From the NCBI GenBank assembly GCA_038087035.1, contig CP051187.1, forward strand, positions 1,488,001 to 1,552,000: a stretch of 64,000 bases of DNA, written 5' to 3'. The notes beneath the pieces are model-generated. The model was given only the letters and a program-made list of their open reading frames with translations. It searched no databases and was not told the DNA's origin. Numbering within the stretch: position 1 is the stretch's first letter; the number at the start of each line of letters is the position of its first letter. A program made the translations under genes and the position numbers. Positions 1 through 8,737 of the stretch are shown here, one piece after another. The stretch comes from Gloeotrichia echinulata CP02 (lineage in GTDB: Bacteria; Cyanobacteriota; Cyanobacteriia; Cyanobacteriales; Nostocaceae).

Positions 1-72
1 GCACAAGCAAACATCTAAGTGATGAGTGGGGTTGATCACAATGAAAACCAATATAAACAAGTGGGAGTAAAA

Positions 73-864
73 ATGGATAAAAACGAATTTATCAGTATAT
101 TTGACAGTTTAATTTTCCATCCAGTGACTAGAGATTACTATGGTGAAAAAGAGTTTTTCAATGTGGGTTATTGGCACTCTGATACTCAAAATCAGCATGA
201 AGCCTGTTTTAATCTGATGGAAAAGCTGTTAGAATTTATTCCAAGAAAGCAGGGAAATATCCTCGATGTTGGTTGCGGTTTGGGAGCAACTACCAGTCAT
301 CTCCTCAAGTATTATTCGCCTGCGGATATTGTGGGCATTAATATTTCCACCAAACAAATCGAAAGAAGTATAGTTAATGCGCCAGGCTGCAAGTTTATTT
401 GCATGGATGCTGTGCAGATGGAATTTGAGGATGATTTTTTTGATAACATTATCTGTGTGGAGGCTGCTTTTTACTTTAATACAAGGGAGAAGTTTCTGAA
501 AGAGGCTTGGCGTGTATTGAAGTCAGGGGGAAATCTGATTCTCGCCGATCTCATTTTCGACACTACAAAGTATTTTGGTGATTTGATTGTAACTGAAAAT
601 ATTGTCAAAAATAAAGATATTGAAGATTATAAAAGTCTTTATCAACAAGCAGGATTTCAGCCAATAGAATTTGTGGAAGCGACAGAGGAATGCTGGAAAA
701 CACACTACCGAGATTTGAAATCTTCGATGATAGAGGAATTAAAAATAGGAAAAATAGATGAAGAAACCTATAATTTAAATGTGGTTGGTATAGATGCTTT
801 GCTAGATTCTTCATCTATAGATTATTTGTTGGTTTCAGTAAAGAAGCCAGTAAACTTACTGTGA
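73..864 (+). CDS. class I SAM-dependent methyltransferase
   Basis: Small-molecule methyltransferase with a Rossmann fold. The SAM-binding motif I is visible as ILDVGCGLGATT, followed by an acidic strand end (VVGINIS-like) and a post-motif region AWRVLKSGGNLILADL typical of the UbiE/gamma-tocopherol methyltransferase type. The start at 73 is preferred because GGGAG lies 5 bases upstream; GTG 19 or ATG 22 are in frame and could be used if the gene is coupled to one upstream of the window. The next gene (SDR) starts 36 bases after the stop on the same strand, so the two are probably co-transcribed with the following exporter. The substrate cannot be told from sequence; a role in a small specialised-metabolite locus is inference. 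Confidence 0.85.
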   Translation: MDKNEFISIFDSLIFHPVTRDYYGEKEFFNVGYWHSDTQNQHEACFNLMEKLLEFIPRKQGNILDVGCGLGATTSHLLKYYSPADIVGINISTKQIERSIVNAPGCKFICMDAVQMEFEDDFFDNIICVEAAFYFNTREKFLKEAWRVLKSGGNLILADLIFDTTKYFGDLIVTENIVKNKDIEDYKSLYQQAGFQPIEFVEATEECWKTHYRDLKSSMIEELKIGKIDEETYNLNVVGIDALLDSSSIDYLLVSVKKPVNLL

Positions 865-899
865 TATTTTGTTCTGTTTTTATTTGATGAGGTAAGACA

Positions 900-1637
900 A
901 TGTTTCAGTTGCTATCAGGCAAAAAAGTGGTGATTATTGGTACAAGCTCAGGGATTGATCTGGCGATCGCCAAAAAAATGGTAGAAGTAGGGGCGAAAGT
1001 TGTACTTTCCCACTCATCTGCAGAGAAATTAAATGAGGCGATGGCGTTGATTTCTCTGGGAATTGAGGGTAAAACTGTTGATCTGTTGAATGAGGATGCA
1101 GTCAATGCTTTTTTTGAGCAGATCGGAAACTTCGATCATTTGATTGTAACGGCGATGGGAGACAGAAATATGCCGCGATCGCTTTTAGCAGAGATGACCA
1201 CCCAAACCGCTCAAGGTGCGATGGATAAATTCTGGGGGACGTTCTTGGCTGTGCGTGGATCGTTGAAAAATATAGCGCCTGACGGCTCTATTACCCTCAC
1301 ATCCAGTGTCACTATCTTCAAATCTTCAAAAATGGGAGGGATTTCCGCGATCGCTGCAGCAAATGGTGCTGTTGCGGTGTTTGGGCGCTCACTGGCGTTA
1401 GAAATTGCACCGATTCGAGTTAATGTGATTGCACCTGGACTGATAGAAGATACAAGTATCTGGAGCAGTCAAAGCGAATCTGAACGCTCAGACCTGACAA
1501 AATGGGCGATCGCCGCATTACCTGTCGAGCATCTTGGTCAACCTGAAGAAATCGCGCAAGCAGTGTTAAGTTTAATTACCAATCCCTATGTTACAGGGGT
1601 TATTTTGCCTGTGGATGGCGGTGTAACGTTGCTGTAA
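900..1637 (+). CDS. SDR-family oxidoreductase, catalytic Tyr/Lys missing
   Basis: A 245-residue short-chain dehydrogenase/reductase. The N-terminal nucleotide-binding glycine motif is present in altered form (GTSSGIDLAIA), as is the C-terminal signature IRVNVIAPGLIEDT. The active-site serine region (ITLTSSVT) is seen, but the usual YxxxK is replaced by a segment reading SAIAAANGAVA, with Ala and Asn where Tyr and Lys are expected. Such SDRs are known as a divergent subgroup; whether this one is catalytic is unclear. The spacing to the upstream methyltransferase (36 nt) suggests one transcript. The HIP1-like GCGATCGC motif occurs inside the gene. Function is unknown beyond fold. Confidence 0.85.
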   Translation: MFQLLSGKKVVIIGTSSGIDLAIAKKMVEVGAKVVLSHSSAEKLNEAMALISLGIEGKTVDLLNEDAVNAFFEQIGNFDHLIVTAMGDRNMPRSLLAEMTTQTAQGAMDKFWGTFLAVRGSLKNIAPDGSITLTSSVTIFKSSKMGGISAIAAANGAVAVFGRSLALEIAPIRVNVIAPGLIEDTSIWSSQSESERSDLTKWAIAALPVEHLGQPEEIAQAVLSLITNPYVTGVILPVDGGVTLL

Positions 1638-1734
1638 TCAAAATTTATTCAAATTATGAATTATGAAAAATGATTCTTTTTAATTACAGCAGTTTTCAGG
1701 TATTTAGACCACACCCCGATATCTGTATTTCTTT

Positions 1735-1905
1735 CTTCCTTCCCTACGGGACGCTCCGCGAATGCGCCTTCTCTTCCCTACGGGACGCTCCGCGAACGAG
1801 ACGCTCCGCGAATGCGCCTTCTCTGCGTTCGCGTAGCGTGTCGTTCGCGGTAGCGTTGCGTAGCAAAGACAGACGCTGCGCGTTCGCGGAGCGTCTCGTA
1901 GAGAA
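1735..1905. repeat. cluster of small dispersed palindromic repeats
   Basis: The 367-base gap between the SDR and ABC transporter genes holds a compact cluster built from variants of CTACGGGACGCTCCGCGAA and its reverse complement, alternating with GCGTTCGCGTAGCG-type units. The arms are mutually complementary and could fold into nested hairpins. The same units recur near 28560, 32245 and 50425. They resemble the 21-27 nt small dispersed repeats described in Nostoc species. Short open frames on both strands here are composed only of this repeat and are not genes. Confidence 0.7.
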
Positions 1906-2005
1906 TGCGTGAGATATAAAAATGTGGTTCATTTACCTGAAAATCGCTGTAATTCAGCATTCATAATTTATTAAATTAAGAGAGATTTCAACTTATTTTT
2001 AAAAT

Positions 2006-4033
2006 ATGCCAACCCAAGTTGTTCAAGCTCAACCCATAACCAATGCTTTTTCAGATTTTACTCAATTTTGGGCAGGTGTAAAAGCGATTGCTGCACCTTA
2101 CTGGTATCCAACAAAGCCAAGTGAAAGAGCATTCTCAGACGTGATTCGTTCATGGGGAATGCTGATTCTCCTGATATTACTAATAATCGCGCTTGTAGGT
2201 ATGACGGCTTTTAATAGTTTCGTTAATCGCTATTTGGTCGATACTCTTATTCAAGAAAAAGATTATTCCAAGTTCATTAACACCTTATCAGTCAATATTG
2301 TTGTACTTGTCTTGGTAACGCTTTTAGTAGGATTTTCTAAATTTGTCAGAAAACAAATTGCTCTTGATTGGTACAAATGGCTCAATAATCAGATTTTAGA
2401 TAAATATTTAAGCAATCGTGCTTATTATAAGATTAACTTTAAAGCAGATATTGATAACCCAGATCAGCGTTTATCCCAAGAAATTGAACCTGTTACCACT
2501 AATGCTCTGAATTTTTCAGCTACTTTCCTGGAAAAAGTCCTGGAAATGGGGACTTTTTTCATAATTATCTGGTCAATTTCCCAACAGATTGCGGTTATTT
2601 TGCTTGCTTATACAATTATAGGTAATTTTATTGCCATTTACTTAAATCAAGAATTGACTAAAATTAATCAAGAAGAACTCGTATTTAAAGCTGACTACAA
2701 TTATTCCTTGACGCATGTTAGGAATCACGCTGAATCAATAGCTTTTTTTCAGGGAGAAACCCAAGAATCAAATATAATTGGGAAGCGATTTAATCAGATT
2801 TTCAAAAATACTGAACGCAAGATAAGTTGGGAGAGAGGCTCGGACATTTTTAGTAGAGGATATCAATCTATTATCCAAATATTCCCCTTTTTAGTACTCG
2901 CACCTTTATATATTAGAGATGAAATTGATTTTGGACAACTGGGACAAGCCGCTTTAGCTTGTAATCTGTTTGCTATTGCTTTGGGACAATTAATCAGTGA
3001 ATTTGGGACTTATGGACAATTTTCTAGTTACGTTGACCGTTTAACTGAGTTTTCAAATGCTTTAGAAGCACTGACTAAAAAACCAGAGAATGTCAGTACC
3101 ATTAAAACAGTAGAAGAAAACCATCTGGCTTTTGAGCATGTCACTTTACAAACACCCGACTATGAGCAGGTGATTGTTGAAGACTTATCACTTTCTGTCA
3201 AAGCAGGAGAAGGTTTATTAATTGTTGGTCCTAGTGGTCGAGGTAAAAGTTCTCTGTTGAGAGCGATCGCTGGTTTGTGGAATGCGGGGACTGGTCGTCT
3301 GGTGAGACCTCCCTTAGAAGAAGTCTTATTTTTGCCGCAACGTCCTTATATAATCTTAGGAACTTTGCGCGAACAGTTACTTTATCCTAGTACAAATCGT
3401 CAAATACCCGACGCAGAACTGAAAGATATTTTGCAACAAGTTAATCTGCAAAACTTACTAATTCGAGTCGATGGCTTCGATACAGAAGTTCCGTGGGAGA
3501 ACATATTATCGCTAGGAGAACAACAACGCCTTGCATTTGCACGACTGTTAGTTACTCATCCTAGGTTCACTATATTAGATGAAGCAACGAGTGCTTTAGA
3601 TTTGAAAAATGAAGGTAATTTATATCAACAATTACAACAAACAAAAACAACATTTATCAGTGTGGGACATCGGGAAAGTTTATTTAATTATCATCAATGG
3701 GTTCTGGAACTCTCACAAGATTCCAGTTGGCAACTTTTGACTGTACAGGATTATCGGCGACAAAAAACCAAAGAAATTGTCACTAGTCCCCCTGACAATG
3801 CTCAAATCCTAATAGATGATTTTCCTCATAATGAATCTCAAAGTCAATCAAAAAAACAACTAGTTACAGGCACAATTGAAGGGTTATCTCATCAAGAAAT
3901 GCAGACATTAACCGACTATTCACTAAGCAGTATTAGAAGCAAAGCCAGCCTTGGTAACTCCATTACTGCTAAGGACGGCTTTACCTACCGCTATAACAAA
4001 AACCCCAAGGTGTTGAAATGGGTGAAGGTTTAG
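2006..4033 (+). CDS. YddA/SbmA-type ABC transporter, membrane and ATPase fused
   Basis: A 675-residue half-transporter: an N-terminal membrane domain of about 330 residues (first helix GMLILLILLIIALVGM, further helices to about residue 320) followed by an ATPase domain. The Walker A is GPSGRGKSS, the signature is LSLGEQQR and the Walker B is FTILDEATSAL. The membrane part belongs to the ABC_membrane_2/SbmA-BacA-like type (vitamin B12, peptide or bleomycin transporters), which works as a homodimer in the inner membrane. About 100 extra residues follow the ATPase domain and end in KVLKWVKV. It lies downstream of a methyltransferase and an SDR, so export or uptake of a modified small molecule is a reasonable inference; the substrate is unknown. 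Confidence 0.9.
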   Translation: MPTQVVQAQPITNAFSDFTQFWAGVKAIAAPYWYPTKPSERAFSDVIRSWGMLILLILLIIALVGMTAFNSFVNRYLVDTLIQEKDYSKFINTLSVNIVVLVLVTLLVGFSKFVRKQIALDWYKWLNNQILDKYLSNRAYYKINFKADIDNPDQRLSQEIEPVTTNALNFSATFLEKVLEMGTFFIIIWSISQQIAVILLAYTIIGNFIAIYLNQELTKINQEELVFKADYNYSLTHVRNHAESIAFFQGETQESNIIGKRFNQIFKNTERKISWERGSDIFSRGYQSIIQIFPFLVLAPLYIRDEIDFGQLGQAALACNLFAIALGQLISEFGTYGQFSSYVDRLTEFSNALEALTKKPENVSTIKTVEENHLAFEHVTLQTPDYEQVIVEDLSLSVKAGEGLLIVGPSGRGKSSLLRAIAGLWNAGTGRLVRPPLEEVLFLPQRPYIILGTLREQLLYPSTNRQIPDAELKDILQQVNLQNLLIRVDGFDTEVPWENILSLGEQQRLAFARLLVTHPRFTILDEATSALDLKNEGNLYQQLQQTKTTFISVGHRESLFNYHQWVLELSQDSSWQLLTVQDYRRQKTKEIVTSPPDNAQILIDDFPHNESQSQSKKQLVTGTIEGLSHQEMQTLTDYSLSSIRSKASLGNSITAKDGFTYRYNKNPKVLKWVKV

Positions 4034-4163
4034 CCGTTACTCATAATTGGTAGGTAAAACTTCTGGTGCTTTCGCCCAAATGAGCAAAAATTTGAATCAT
4101 AAACAGAGTAAGAGTTAAAGCAATAACGACATCAAACTTTGATCAAATCATGAGGCATAAAAA

Positions 4164-5333
4164 ATGGCAACCATCTTTGTAGATGAACAAGAATTAACTA
4201 AACAAATAGTCCAAGATATTGAGCGAAATGAAATTGCTATTGCTGTCAAAAAACTGCGTCAACAGGCGGAAAACTCTTGTGAACTTCCTCCAACTTGGCT
4301 ACTCAACACAGCAGATGCTTTAGAAAATAACGACTGGAGTATCTTGTCTGCAGGCTTTATCAATATGGATTTTATTGGTAAAAATGGCTATTTCTTAATT
4401 ATCGCACCTTACCAAATAAATCGACAAAGCCAACCCCATGTGACGTTAAGCGCACTTTACGGGAAAATACACGATAACCAAGAACCATCTATTGAACAAT
4501 TAGAAAATCTGGTGCGGGCAAAATTTGGCACAATCGGACAACCAATTCCCATAAACCTTTCCTTTACCGAGATTGCTAGTTGGGGTAATGTCAGTGGTGA
4601 AAATGGTGAAGCCTTTGTAGTCCCACATAGATGGTGTTTTCCTAATAGTGTTTGTGGTCCTGCATTAAACAATGCAAAAGAGCAGCGACGACGTTTTTTA
4701 GGTTCCAGCCACGAATGTATCCAAAAAATATTTGAATGTGAAACAGCTAATTTACTATTAGGTCCATTAGAAGACGAAATCAATGGTGAACGCTATCGCC
4801 ACGTAGATACTCAAGTTCATGAAGCAGGACATGCGAGTGGTTTGGGATTTGACTTCAAGTTAAAGCATAAACTTTTCCGAAACTATACCAATTCTGGTGT
4901 AGAGGAATGGCGATCTGATAGCCTAGGGTTTGAGTTTGCAGCTTGCACTTTACCTGCTCAAGAAGCTGGGAAGTTGGTAGCTGTCAATTTCTGCATTCGC
5001 TTTGGCTTAGATGCTCACCGTTTAGGAGGGATAGAAAAAGATGTGGATGTATATGCTAGCCTTATCAGCTTAGAATATCTTTTTCAAAATGATGCCATAT
5101 ATCTCACTAAAAATAGTCAATTAGCTTTACGTAATTTGAGTTATCCAGGTTTACTCCAAGCCGTGGAACTCCATCGAGCGCAAGCATTATGTCTTACCCG
5201 AAGAGAGTTAAATCTTAAAAGTCCTACAGGTCTTTTATCTCTGTACAAAGTAGACATTCACCCATCAACTCAATCAATTTTTCAGGGACTAATTATGGAA
5301 CGCTGTCAAGGAATTTGGGCACAGTTGCAATAA
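4164..5333 (+). CDS. unknown protein with HExxH zinc-site motif
   Basis: A 389-residue protein I do not recognise. Its clearest feature is VHEAGHASG near residue 220, an HExxH motif, followed about 30 residues later by EEWRSD; the Glu there could be the third zinc ligand of a gluzincin-like site. The part between about residue 70 and 150 reads like an ordinary soluble alpha/beta domain; no signal peptide or membrane helix is seen. The N-terminus is charged and helical. It lies between the ABC transporter (130 nt away) and the guanidine hydrolase operon (113 nt away), all on the plus strand. A metallopeptidase or other zinc hydrolase is possible but unproven. Confidence 0.75.
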   Translation: MATIFVDEQELTKQIVQDIERNEIAIAVKKLRQQAENSCELPPTWLLNTADALENNDWSILSAGFINMDFIGKNGYFLIIAPYQINRQSQPHVTLSALYGKIHDNQEPSIEQLENLVRAKFGTIGQPIPINLSFTEIASWGNVSGENGEAFVVPHRWCFPNSVCGPALNNAKEQRRRFLGSSHECIQKIFECETANLLLGPLEDEINGERYRHVDTQVHEAGHASGLGFDFKLKHKLFRNYTNSGVEEWRSDSLGFEFAACTLPAQEAGKLVAVNFCIRFGLDAHRLGGIEKDVDVYASLISLEYLFQNDAIYLTKNSQLALRNLSYPGLLQAVELHRAQALCLTRRELNLKSPTGLLSLYKVDIHPSTQSIFQGLIMERCQGIWAQLQ

Positions 5334-5446
5334 TAATTTTTATGTCTTTTTGGCGTTGTTGCGTATCCATAATAGAAAATTAATTGTTATGGCTCACTTG
5401 AACGATAGTTTTGTGTTGTAAATCTCAAAATCGCATTTTCCGAAAC

Positions 5447-6640
5447 ATGACTGAACAATCTTTTGATGACCCTAATTTTCATTTTCAGGCAAATTCTACG
5501 CAAGCGGGACGGGCGCTAGAAAAAGAAGCCAATTTACCGCTCACAGGTTGGCAACAGGAGGTTTCTAAAGGACTAGAATTTGGATTACCAGCCGCCGAAA
5601 GTATACGCGATCGCTCAATTCCTACCTTTTCTCGCGGGGAATTGCCTCACTTTGCCGGAATTAATACTTTCTTGAAAGCACCATACGTAGAAGATGTGCG
5701 GAAAGTTGGTGAATATGACGTTGCTGTTGTCGGCGTACCACACGATTCTGGAACTACTTATCGACCAGGTACACGTTTTGGACCCCAAGGAATCCGCCGA
5801 ATTTCTGCATTATACACACCCTATAATTTTGAATTGGGTGTAGACTTGCGTGAGCAGATTACTCTCTGTGATGTAGGCGATATTTTCACTATTCCCGCTA
5901 ATAATGAAAAGTCCTTTGACCAGATTTCCAAAGGTATTGCACATATCTTTAGTTCTGGAGCATTTCCTATAATTATGGGAGGCGACCATTCTATTGGTTT
6001 TCCTACAGTTCGCGGTATTTGTCGTCACTTAGGTGATAAAAAAGTCGGGATTATTCACTTTGATCGCCATGTAGATACCCAAGAAACAGACTTAGATGAA
6101 AGAATGCATACTTGTCCTTGGTTTCATGCGACAAATATAAAAAATGCGCCAGCCAAAAATCTGGTACAATTGGGAATTGGTGGCTGGCAAGTACCGCGTC
6201 AAGGTGTAAAAGTTTGTCGAGAAAGAGCTACGAATATCTTAACAGTAACAGACATCACTGAAATGGGGCTAGATGCAGCCGTCAACTTTGCCCTAGAAAG
6301 AGCATTAGACGGTACAGATTGCGTTTACATCAGTTTCGATATTGACTGTATTGATGCTGGCTTTGTCCCTGGAACTGGCTGGCCTGAACCCGGTGGATTG
6401 TTACCGCGAGAGGCACTATATTTGTTAGGTAAAATTATCCAAAAAGCGCCAGTTTGTGGACTGGAAGTTGTGGAAGTTTCACCGCCTTATGATATTAGCG
6501 ATATGACATCATTAATGGCAGCGCGAGTAATTTGTGATACGATGGCACATTTAGTTGTATCCGGTCAATTACCGCGCAAACAAAAAGCTACATATATTCA
6601 CCCCGCAGCCGAACCACAATTAATTGAGGAATGGAGGTGA
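5447..6640 (+). CDS. gdmH: guanidine hydrolase, Ni-dependent arginase family
   Basis: A 397-residue ureohydrolase (arginase/agmatinase family). Metal-binding motifs are seen in order: GGDHSIG, FDRHVDTQ and SFDIDCIDAGFVPGTG. Three points favour guanidine hydrolase over agmatinase: a long N-terminal extension (about 90 residues before VAVVGVPHDSGT); Trp at GTGWPEPGG, where agmatinases usually have Thr; and directly adjacent hypA- and hypB-like genes. GdmH of Synechocystis (Sll1077) hydrolyses guanidine to urea and ammonia and needs two such accessory proteins for nickel loading. ATG 5447 is chosen; an in-frame TTG at 5411 would add 12 unlikely residues. The stop overlaps the ribosome binding site of hypA. 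The 113-base leader shows no recognisable guanidine riboswitch. Confidence 0.85.
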   Translation: MTEQSFDDPNFHFQANSTQAGRALEKEANLPLTGWQQEVSKGLEFGLPAAESIRDRSIPTFSRGELPHFAGINTFLKAPYVEDVRKVGEYDVAVVGVPHDSGTTYRPGTRFGPQGIRRISALYTPYNFELGVDLREQITLCDVGDIFTIPANNEKSFDQISKGIAHIFSSGAFPIIMGGDHSIGFPTVRGICRHLGDKKVGIIHFDRHVDTQETDLDERMHTCPWFHATNIKNAPAKNLVQLGIGGWQVPRQGVKVCRERATNILTVTDITEMGLDAAVNFALERALDGTDCVYISFDIDCIDAGFVPGTGWPEPGGLLPREALYLLGKIIQKAPVCGLEVVEVSPPYDISDMTSLMAARVICDTMAHLVVSGQLPRKQKATYIHPAAEPQLIEEWR

Positions 6641-6643
6641 GTT

Positions 6644-7006
6644 TTGCACGAAACTGACATGACGAAGGCACTAATTTTAACAGTAAAAGATTGGTGGGAA
6701 TCCCAACCTGAGCGACCAGAAATTTCTCAAGTTCACTTAATTGTTGGTAAGTTCACTTGTGTGGAACCTGCTAGTTTACAATTTGCGTTTGAAGTGCAAA
6801 CACGCAATACCTTTTTAGAGAAAGTTAAACTGAACATTCAAGAAACACCACTGATTGCTTTTTGTCATTCTTGTCAACAAGAATATTTACCGCAAATTGG
6901 TTTAAAGTATGGCTGTCCTGAGTGTAATTCTCCAATGGAGGATATTCGCTCAGGTAGAGAGTTGAAAATTGATAGGATTGAGTACGCTTATGCATCAAAC
7001 CTTTGA
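6644..7006 (+). CDS. hypA: HypA-like nickel accessory protein (GhaA-type)
   Basis: A 120-residue nickel metallochaperone of the HypA/HybF family. The N-terminal MHE, whose His binds nickel, is present. The zinc knot is seen as CHSC about residue 73 and CPEC about residue 94. The start is TTG 6644, set by the invariant MHE and by GGAGGT five bases upstream; this Shine-Dalgarno overlaps the last codons of gdmH. The gene is 3 bases after gdmH and overlaps hypB by 17 bases, so the three are one operon. No hydrogenase gene is in the window, so service to the guanidine hydrolase (as for GhaA) is the better reading than hydrogenase maturation. Confidence 0.88.
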   Translation: MHETDMTKALILTVKDWWESQPERPEISQVHLIVGKFTCVEPASLQFAFEVQTRNTFLEKVKLNIQETPLIAFCHSCQQEYLPQIGLKYGCPECNSPMEDIRSGRELKIDRIEYAYASNL

Positions 7007-7697
7007 CGCGGTATTAGGAATTAATTTACTCCATGTTAATCAACAAGGTGCTGACCACAACCGAGCGCATTTTGATCAATGGGGAATTACTTGTTTCAAC
7101 ATTATGAGTAGTCCCGGTGCTGGAAAAACAGTACTACTGGAACGCACTTTGGCAAGTTTAAGTAATGAGTTGAAAATCGCTGTCATTGAAGGGGATATGA
7201 CAACCGATTTAGATGCAGAACGCCTGCGGAAATATGGTGTTCCTGTAATTGCAATTAATACAGGTCGTTCCTGTCATTTGGATTCCCAAATGGTAGCAGG
7301 CGGTATTCATCAACTGGAGCAGGAATATAATCCTTCGGACTTTGATTTATTACTGGTAGAAAATGTGGGTAATTTAGTTTGTCCGGCTGAATTTGAAGTA
7401 GGAGAACATGCCAAAATTGCTTTATTAAGTATTACTGAAGGTGAAGATAAACCACTGAAATATCCAATTATGTTTCAAGCAGCAGATTGTTTGTTGATTA
7501 CAAAAATAGATTTGGCTCCTTATCTAGATATTGATATTAGCCGCATTGAAGCAAACGTCCGCCAGATGAATCCCGATGTGGAGATTATTGCTATTTCTAC
7601 TAAAACAGGTGAGGGATTAGAAGTTTGGTTTAATTGGGTGCGTAGACGCGCAGCAGCGAGTCAAGAGGTCGAAAACCATATTTTTGATAGAATCTGA
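6990..7697 (+). CDS. hypB: HypB-like nickel-inserting GTPase (GhaB-type)
   Basis: A SIMIBI GTPase of the HypB family, 235 residues from ATG 6990 (an upstream in-frame start at 6969 adds only seven residues and lies deeper in hypA). The P-loop is SSPGAGKT; EGDMTTDLDAERL, ENVGNLVCPAEF and the guanine-specificity TKIDLAPYL follow. The metal-site Cys-His pair is seen in GRSCHLDSQ and the further Cys in NLVCPA. The His-rich N-terminal nickel store of some HypBs is absent. It ends the gdmH-hypA-hypB operon and probably provides GTP-driven nickel transfer to GdmH. Confidence 0.88.
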   Translation: MHQTFDAVLGINLLHVNQQGADHNRAHFDQWGITCFNIMSSPGAGKTVLLERTLASLSNELKIAVIEGDMTTDLDAERLRKYGVPVIAINTGRSCHLDSQMVAGGIHQLEQEYNPSDFDLLLVENVGNLVCPAEFEVGEHAKIALLSITEGEDKPLKYPIMFQAADCLLITKIDLAPYLDIDISRIEANVRQMNPDVEIIAISTKTGEGLEVWFNWVRRRAAASQEVENHIFDRI

Positions 7698-7782
7698 CCC
7701 ACCTCCCCACCTCAGCATTCCCCCCTTGAAAACCCTGAAACAAAGGCACACCAATCACATTTAGCAACCCACGCCAAGGCGG

Positions 7783-7998
7783 TTAGGACGCAGTCCGAGG
7801 GTGTCCCATCTGTAGAAAACTATCTTGGGAGCAATTTGCTTCCTTGGTGTTGGCGATCGCTTGCTCTAAATTCTCAGCCCGTTCTCCACGAAGGCGATTA
7901 TTGTCGGATGCACCAAGACTGTTTTGCACAATCGCCCACTGTTGTGGCCACTCGCCTATTCCATTGAAAAGCTTTCCGTAACAAGCAAAATGCTCCAA
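7783..7998 (-). pseudogene. remnant of a TPR-repeat protein
   Basis: The minus strand encodes GEWPQQWAIVQNSLG and NRLRGERAENLEQAIAN, which match the repeat consensus of cyanobacterial TPR proteins (QNNLGNAY..RIRGERAENLEQAI). The frame decays at both sides and no start or stop fits a whole gene. The ISL3-related MITE begins 8 bases from the 5' edge. It is a gene fossil, not an expressed protein. Confidence 0.6.
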
Positions 7999-8005
7999 AA
8001 ATAGT

Positions 8006-8201
8006 GGTTCTTGCGTACTTAGCGTGCTAAATATGTTGAAAAATAAGCTTGAAATCCTTGCTGGGATAAGATGACAGCCATTATTTACTGCCTTTTAGGT
8101 CTGATGATTAAAATTTTGGCTATAAGCGCCTGTAAGCCTTGATTTTAAAACAAAGTTATCGACTGTAATTAAAAATTTAGCACGTTAAGTACGCAAGAAC
8201 C
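8006..8201. mobile_element. 196-bp MITE with ISL3-type terminal repeats, copy 1
   Basis: The element begins GGTTCTTGCGTACTTAGCG and ends with the inverted counterpart CGTTAAGTACGCAAGAACC (27-base terminal inverted repeats with one mismatch). There is no coding capacity inside. A second copy, almost identical and of the same length, is at 32781-32976. The ends match those of the ISL3-type element at 36712-38008, which could mobilise it in trans. No 8-base target duplication could be seen. Confidence 0.85.
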
Positions 8202-8654
8202 GCATTTTTCAGAAAGTAATCACCAAGCACACCAACTGCGCTTAAGGCAATAGCGACACAAATTGCTATATAGGTTTGATTCATAATTTTCAATTATGTG
8301 TTATATTTATCACAATTTATAACTTAATGCTGGGAAAAGAAAATATCATCTGTATTAACGAATTTACGTTGTTTCACGCTTTTTACAACTATTTTCATAT
8401 CAGTGACAATCCTCTACTCTCCTTTGTAATTTCTATAATTTATACTATATACCATAGCATTCGTAAATCTGTTAGTTCATAATGCACGTGATCACTAAGT
8501 AGGTCGGCGCAAATAAACCGTACGGTCGAGGGTCGTCATTTGTCCTTTGTCATTGGTCATTGGTAAGAGTTTCAGGCTTGTTTACTTTTCTTAACATAGT
8601 TTGGTTTATTTCTGCCTACTTACTTATGTTCACTACTTAATTGTCATTATATGC
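8202..8654. other. gene-free stretch
   Basis: AT-rich DNA with no supportable gene. A 68-codon plus-strand frame (8276-8482) has no ribosome binding site and reads like random AT-rich sequence. Between 8525 and 8570 there are copies of the heptamer-like TTTGTCAT/TTGGTCAT repeat also found inside the cox operon. Confidence 0.6.
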
Positions 8655-8683
8655 GTATAAAAAATAACCCCCTTGCGGGGGTT
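8655..8683 (-). terminator. Rho-independent terminator of the cox operon
   Basis: Read on the minus strand, a stem AACCCCC / GGGGGTT with loop GCAA is followed by TATTTTTTAT. It lies about 55 bases after the ctaE stop, the right place to end ctaC-ctaD-ctaE. Confidence 0.8.
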
Positions 8684-8737
8684 GGATAAGTTATTCGGGT
8701 GGAGTAGGGGATCTAGGCCTAGGTCCCCTACTAATAC

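Noticed and set aside
5334..5446. Guanidine riboswitch ahead of gdmH
   Set aside because: The 113-base leader shows neither the conserved motifs nor a convincing structured domain of the known guanidine riboswitches; a structure search would be needed to be sure.
5447..6640. Agmatinase (speB) as name for the ureohydrolase
   Set aside because: The N-terminal extension, pocket Trp and coupled hypA/hypB fit guanidine hydrolase better.
6644..7697. Hydrogenase maturation role of hypA and hypB
   Set aside because: No hydrogenase or other hyp genes in the window and tight coupling to gdmH.
8276..8482. 68-codon plus-strand frame
   Set aside because: AT-rich, no ribosome binding site, no recognisable pattern.
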